Source of the DNA: an uncultured Ruminococcus sp.
GTDB taxonomy: Bacteria > Bacillota > Clostridia > Oscillospirales > Ruminococcaceae
Length of the DNA: 8,958 bases
Direction of reading: 5' to 3'
NCBI GenBank assembly: GCA_937907215.1
Contig: CALESG010000002.1
Coordinates: 1-8,958 of the forward strand
Shown one piece after another: positions 5,856-8,958 of this stretch (position 1 is its first letter; each line of letters opens with the position of its first letter). The notes below the pieces were generated by a model that saw nothing but the letters and a program-made list of their open reading frames with translations, searched no databases and was not told the DNA's origin. Position numbers and translations under genes: made by a program.

Positions 5856-6208
5856 GTTTTTAAATACCTCTCGATCTCATATACAGCATCTTTCCATCCG
5901 TAGCATATCCTGCATAAATATCCCTGCAAGGTAAGTTCGTTGATCCACCAATTTTGATTATCAGATGTACGTCCGTTCTCCGCTTTCATTTCTATGTATA
6001 GCCCATGATACCCTCCTCTTGCAACCGGAAGCATAAGATCCGGTACGCCTGATTTTACGCCCATGCGTTTAAGCCGCATACCTTGTGCAGGTGTACATTT
6101 TCTTTCGTTTGGAATGTGATGCAGCAGCTTTAATTCAGGATATTTTTTTCTTATGGATTCCTGTTGCGACCATTTTATCACAGCCATCTGGTGCTGATCT
6201 TCTGTCAT
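5852..6208 (-). CDS. VRR-NUC domain nuclease
   Basis: This 118-aa protein is essentially one stand-alone VRR-NUC domain, a PD-(D/E)XK-fold nuclease. HIPNE is at residues 31-35, GVPDL at 54-58 with D57 as a metal ligand, and IEMK at 72-75 with E73 and K75 of the catalytic core, followed by GR at 79-80. Length matches phage single-domain members, which are thought to cut branched or recombining DNA. The ATG at 6208 overlaps the helicase stop (ATGA). Pairing with an SF2 helicase is common in phage replication modules and suggests joint action on DNA forks or junctions (inferred). Confidence 0.9.
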   Translation of the reverse strand: MTEDQHQMAVIKWSQQESIRKKYPELKLLHHIPNERKCTPAQGMRLKRMGVKSGVPDLMLPVARGGYHGLYIEMKAENGRTSDNQNWWINELTLQGYLCRICYGWKDAVYEIERYLKT

Positions 6209-7716
6209 GATGCCATTCCTCCTGCCATAATGCGGTTAAGTATCTGTGATGCCTGAAACTTAGTCAGTACTTCATAGTCGATATACTCATTTTTGCATTT
6301 CCTTCTGATGAGTTTCTTCTGAGCATCACTGGCAGGACTGCCGCCCCAGCGCTTTACTGATGACAAATCCCATATATATCTCTCATTCGGATACAGCTCC
6401 AGAAGCTCTTTATAAACTGTGTCCACAGCCTGCTGCATAGTCATTTTCCTTCCGCCGTATATTGTATCTCCCAGTGCATCCTGACAGGGTATCCTTAGGC
6501 GTACACGATCTTTCAGGCTGCACACCAGAGAGCCGTCAGGCATACGAAAGAAGTTAATATCTCTCATATCAAGTTCCTGTTCTTTTGCCCAAAGGGATAC
6601 GATTTCCATGTTGCGTATCCAGCTCTGAGGACAATCCGCTGCACGTTCTGCCTTTGCAGGAAGGTCAAAGAGCATTCCCTCTATTTCAGTCTGCTTTTTC
6701 TTTGGTATAGTGGAAATATCCAGTCCTAAAAGGCTTGGAGCTGTACACAGACGTGCCTTCCCTGTAATTCCCACGCAATCGATAAGTGTAAGTTTTTCTT
6801 TTTCCGGATGAAGTCTTAGACCTCTTCCCACCATCTGTGCATACAAGTTGTCTGACTGAGTAGGACGAGCTATTATTACGGTTTCCACAAGAGGCATATC
6901 AGTTCCTTCTGTGAATATCATGCAGTTTACAATGCAGGGTATCCTTCTTTCAGTGAATCTGTGGATAATATCACTTCTATTTTTTGTTTTTCCGGTGACT
7001 ATCTCTGCGCCGGGAATTTTACCTGCAATGCGTTCAGCGTGTTCTACACTTGCTGCAAATATGAGCGTGGCTCCCTTTGCATATTTTCTGTAGGCTTCTG
7101 CAACAGCGTCCTCTGTACCTGACATAGCTTCTGAAAGTTCTCCCGGTGCATAGTCGCCATTTCTTGTATGTACCTGACTGAGATCATAGCCTATGTCTAT
7201 ACGGCGACAGAATATATCACACAGATAGCCATTTCTTATACCCCACAGCAAGTCCCTCTTAAAAACGATCTCATCAAATACATCACATAACCTTGCTTTG
7301 TCAGAACGGTTTGGAGTAGCCGTAAAACCTATTATCTTTTCAGGTTTGAAATAGTCCAATACTTTACGGTATGTTTTAGCAGCCGCATGATGGGCTTCGT
7401 CTACGATTATTGTATGGAATGCATCCGGCGAAAATCTATCCAGACGATGCACAAGACTCTGCACACTTGCGGATACTACTTCTTCACCACGAGATGTATC
7501 TTCCGCCATCTCCACGCCTGTACTGCAAGTGAAGTATTTAAGCGGTTGGCGTACAAGTTCCTCACGATGGGATAGAAGAAGTGTACGTCCATGTCTTGGT
7601 ATATTTGCAAAGGTAACTGTCTTTCCAAGACCTGTTGCCATCTGTACAAGATACCGTCCGGAAGGTTTGCTTTCCAGAATATCTATGCATTCCTGCTGAT
7701 AGTCTCTTAATTTCAT
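6205..7716 (-). CDS. SF2 DEAD/DEAH-box helicase
   Basis: This 503-aa ATP-dependent helicase has every core motif in place: an N-terminal RDYQQE (4-9), Walker A ATGLGKT (27-33), motif Ia LLLSHREELV (46-55), DEAH (106-109), FTATP (131-135), motif IV LIFAASV (218-224), motif V FTEGTDMP (268-275) and motif VI QMVGRGLR (294-301). The last 150 residues are a family-specific tail without a recognised domain. It likely unwinds DNA during phage replication or recombination. The ATG at 7716 follows AAAGGA with 12 bases between, rather long; another ATG seven bases upstream is out of frame. It is separated from the upstream ATPase gene by the repeat region at 7738-8000. Confidence 0.93.
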   Translation of the reverse strand: MKLRDYQQECIDILESKPSGRYLVQMATGLGKTVTFANIPRHGRTLLLSHREELVRQPLKYFTCSTGVEMAEDTSRGEEVVSASVQSLVHRLDRFSPDAFHTIIVDEAHHAAAKTYRKVLDYFKPEKIIGFTATPNRSDKARLCDVFDEIVFKRDLLWGIRNGYLCDIFCRRIDIGYDLSQVHTRNGDYAPGELSEAMSGTEDAVAEAYRKYAKGATLIFAASVEHAERIAGKIPGAEIVTGKTKNRSDIIHRFTERRIPCIVNCMIFTEGTDMPLVETVIIARPTQSDNLYAQMVGRGLRLHPEKEKLTLIDCVGITGKARLCTAPSLLGLDISTIPKKKQTEIEGMLFDLPAKAERAADCPQSWIRNMEIVSLWAKEQELDMRDINFFRMPDGSLVCSLKDRVRLRIPCQDALGDTIYGGRKMTMQQAVDTVYKELLELYPNERYIWDLSSVKRWGGSPASDAQKKLIRRKCKNEYIDYEVLTKFQASQILNRIMAGGMAS

Positions 7717-7811
7717 ATGTCATACTTTTCCTTTCTGTGTGGGATATGTGGTGCACTGTGGTACATGCGTCCCACAAGAATAACAACGTAATTTCGTGCA
7801 AAATTGTATGT

Positions 7812-7946
7812 TGTGGGACTGTGGGACAATTTCGCACATTTTTCTCTCGGGACTTTTATTATATAATTTCAATCAGAATCGGCAGTAGAAATATTGTATA
7901 TTTAAAAAAACGTATATATACAGGGGAAATGTCCCACAGTCCCACA
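7812..7946. repeat. 17-bp perfect inverted repeat made of tandem iterons
   Basis: The 17 bases at 7812-7828 (two tandem TGTGGGAC units plus A) are exactly the reverse complement of 7930-7946. About 100 bases of mostly AT-rich DNA lie between the arms. Confidence 0.9.
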
Positions 7947-7969
7947 CGCCCGAAATCAGGCGTTTTTTT
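7946..7969 (+). terminator. Possible plus-strand terminator within the repeat region
   Basis: ACGCC (7946-7950) pairs with GGCGT (7959-7963) around an eight-base loop and is followed by a run of seven T (7963-7969). It would end a rightward transcript, though no rightward gene precedes it. It may belong to an untranslated RNA or be part of origin structure. Confidence 0.35.
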
Positions 7970-8006
7970 GTATATATCTTGTCCCACATTATGTCCCACG
8001 ATATAT

Positions 8007-8957
8007 TTACAAAAGCTGATTTTCGTCTATGTCCGTTGTATCTGAATTGCAATATTCAGGGAGCCACATTACCACACATTCCGTGTTCACCCCATGTATA
8101 CGCTTACCCCTTGTGTAATTTCTTCCACGTGTCAGTATAAGCCCTCTTGTTTTCATCCATGACAGCAGTGCACGAGAGTCAAATCCTCCCTCCTGTGCAG
8201 TCTTTCTGAACACTCCGCTGTTGATGTATGCCCATCCGTTGTCAAGAATGCCGTAAATTTCACCGCCCGGATTCTCAAGTGCAAAGCGATTTGCATTGAG
8301 AGCCACCCAATCGCACATATGCCGATAGCCACGCTCACCAGCGGAAACACTTGCCTTTGTCTGAAGAAAGGAAGCTATTTCATCTTCTGTAAGGTGCTTT
8401 CCTGTATGAAAAATAAGCTTGTCCGCAAGCTCGTCTGCTGTCAGTATAAGGGCAGCTGCCATCGCCTGTTTTTCTGTGGTATCACGTGAAGAAAGGTTTC
8501 TGAAATATTTTTTGTACAGTTCTTTTGCCTGTGAAATGAGTTCCGGCGTAAGGTGTTCCACAAAGAACTTTCCGGCATATCCGAAATTTTGTTTTACAGA
8601 TGCAGAAACCGCCATACCGTCAGATATAACAGTTTCCGATGCACGGCATTCTATATCAATAACACGATTAAGTGCACCTGCTCCCGAACCTGCCTGAGTT
8701 ATAGGAGATTCACCGGTAGTCAGAACGCACAAGGACCATGTAGGTGTACGGTCGATGCCTCCTGCACGGTTTCCTCTGCCTCTTCCTACACCCTGAGCCA
8801 GCTGGTACACATCAAATTTTGAGTTGCCGTGGCTGTCCCTGGAAAGCTGAAGTTCATCTATACACAGCGGTATATTATTAAGAAATCCTGCCATGCGCTC
8901 ATGAGATACCTGTGTTGCATTGAATGTCTGCACATATCTGCCTATAGTGGGATCTCC
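8007..8957 (-). CDS. DUF927-type phage replication ATPase/helicase, C-terminal part (5' end outside window)
   Basis: The frame is open to the right edge. An in-frame GTG at 8933 is not the start, because the eight codons before it (GDPTIGRY) continue the conserved protein. The 316 visible residues carry the ATPase core of the DUF927 family: LCIDELQ (Walker B-like, residues 31-37 from the edge), a conserved GRGRGNRAGG stretch at 59-68, CVLTTGE (sensor-like, 77-83) and ALNRVIDIE (95-103) with a possible arginine finger. The Walker A lies outside. The last 100 residues look like a winged-helix region. Such proteins often carry a primase domain at the N-terminus and act as phage or plasmid replicative helicases. 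The candidate origin lies directly downstream. Confidence 0.85.
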   Translation of the reverse strand, partial: GDPTIGRYVQTFNATQVSHERMAGFLNNIPLCIDELQLSRDSHGNSKFDVYQLAQGVGRGRGNRAGGIDRTPTWSLCVLTTGESPITQAGSGAGALNRVIDIECRASETVISDGMAVSASVKQNFGYAGKFFVEHLTPELISQAKELYKKYFRNLSSRDTTEKQAMAAALILTADELADKLIFHTGKHLTEDEIASFLQTKASVSAGERGYRHMCDWVALNANRFALENPGGEIYGILDNGWAYINSGVFRKTAQEGGFDSRALLSWMKTRGLILTRGRNYTRGKRIHGVNTECVVMWLPEYCNSDTTDIDENQLL

Positions 8958-8958
8958 C

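Larger units (their letters stand above)
7738..8000. other. Candidate phage replication origin: TGTGGGAC repeats around an AT-rich core
   Basis: The 290-base gap between the ATPase and helicase genes holds no credible gene but repeats an 8-base word. TGTGGGAC is exact at 7812-7819 and 7820-7827. Its reverse complement is exact at 7769-7776, 7931-7938, 7939-7946 and 7981-7988. One-mismatch copies are at 7738-7745, 7757-7764 and 7993-8000. They flank a core at 7851-7920 that is 80% A+T by count and contains ATTATATAAT (7858-7867) and GTATATATAC (7912-7921). Iterons beside an AT-rich core next to a replication protein gene is the classic origin plan, known for example in staphylococcal pathogenicity islands. 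An operator cluster is the main alternative. Confidence 0.6.

Noticed and set aside
7858..7867. ATTATATAAT as a -10 box for a promoter of the helicase gene
   Set aside because: It gives TATAAT on both strands, but on the helicase strand no acceptable -35 stands 16-18 bases upstream. It fits better as part of the AT-rich core.
7635..8045. 136-codon plus-strand open frame across the origin region
   Set aside because: It overlaps the ends of two certain genes on the other strand and spans the repeats and AT-rich core. Its product has low-complexity, cysteine-rich shadow character.
8419..8822. Plus-strand open frames opposite the DUF927 gene
   Set aside because: They are Ser/Ala/Cys-rich reverse-frame shadows of a conserved ATPase gene, without ribosome sites.
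8931..8933. GTG as the start of the DUF927 protein
   Set aside because: The frame stays open to the window edge and the residues upstream continue the conserved domain, so the gene is cut by the window and does not start here.

Overview
The window is part of a tailed-phage genome, most likely a prophage of a low-GC Gram-positive host (Clostridia such as a Ruminococcus or Lachnospiraceae relative). The grounds are SPP1/PBSX-type packaging and head genes, strong AAGGAGG-like ribosome sites, consensus sigma-A promoters, frequent TTG/GTG starts, and a Gram-positive holin-like toxin locus. The host genus cannot be fixed from the sequence alone. Except for one tiny toxin gene, every supported gene lies on the minus strand, so the region is read right to left.

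Layout in transcription order. (1) 8957-4953, replication and regulation: the C-terminal half of a DUF927-type replicative ATPase (cut by the right edge); a 290-base intergenic region with TGTGGGAC repeats around an 80% AT core, which I read as a candidate replication origin; an SF2 DEAH helicase; a VRR-NUC nuclease; a 116-aa phage protein of unknown role; a 52-aa ORF; and a sigma-region-4-like late regulator of the DUF1492/ArpU type. Several of these genes overlap by 4 to 11 bases, which points to one operon. (2) 4960-4570, a control island: a type I toxin-antitoxin locus on the plus strand (30-aa membrane toxin plus antisense RNA, each with its own near-consensus promoter), set back to back with a strong leftward promoter. 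A perfect 6-3-6 palindrome covers most of both facing -35 elements. A bidirectional terminator follows in the leader of the small terminase gene. (3) 4556-1, packaging and head: small terminase, large terminase, a 49-aa zinc-ribbon protein, SPP1-type portal, and an SPP1 gp7/Mu F-type head morphogenesis protein running off the left edge.

How it fits together. The right-hand operon would replicate the phage genome and make the sigma-like regulator. The leftward promoter just upstream of terS would then start packaging and head expression, a role often given to DUF1492/ArpU-like regulators. The toxin locus sits exactly at this early/late junction. Its antitoxin is antisense and is made from a consensus promoter inside the last codons of the regulator gene, and its toxin promoter competes for space with the late promoter. 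The coding genes belong to known families. The least expected parts are non-coding: the compact control island and the repeat-rich candidate origin.
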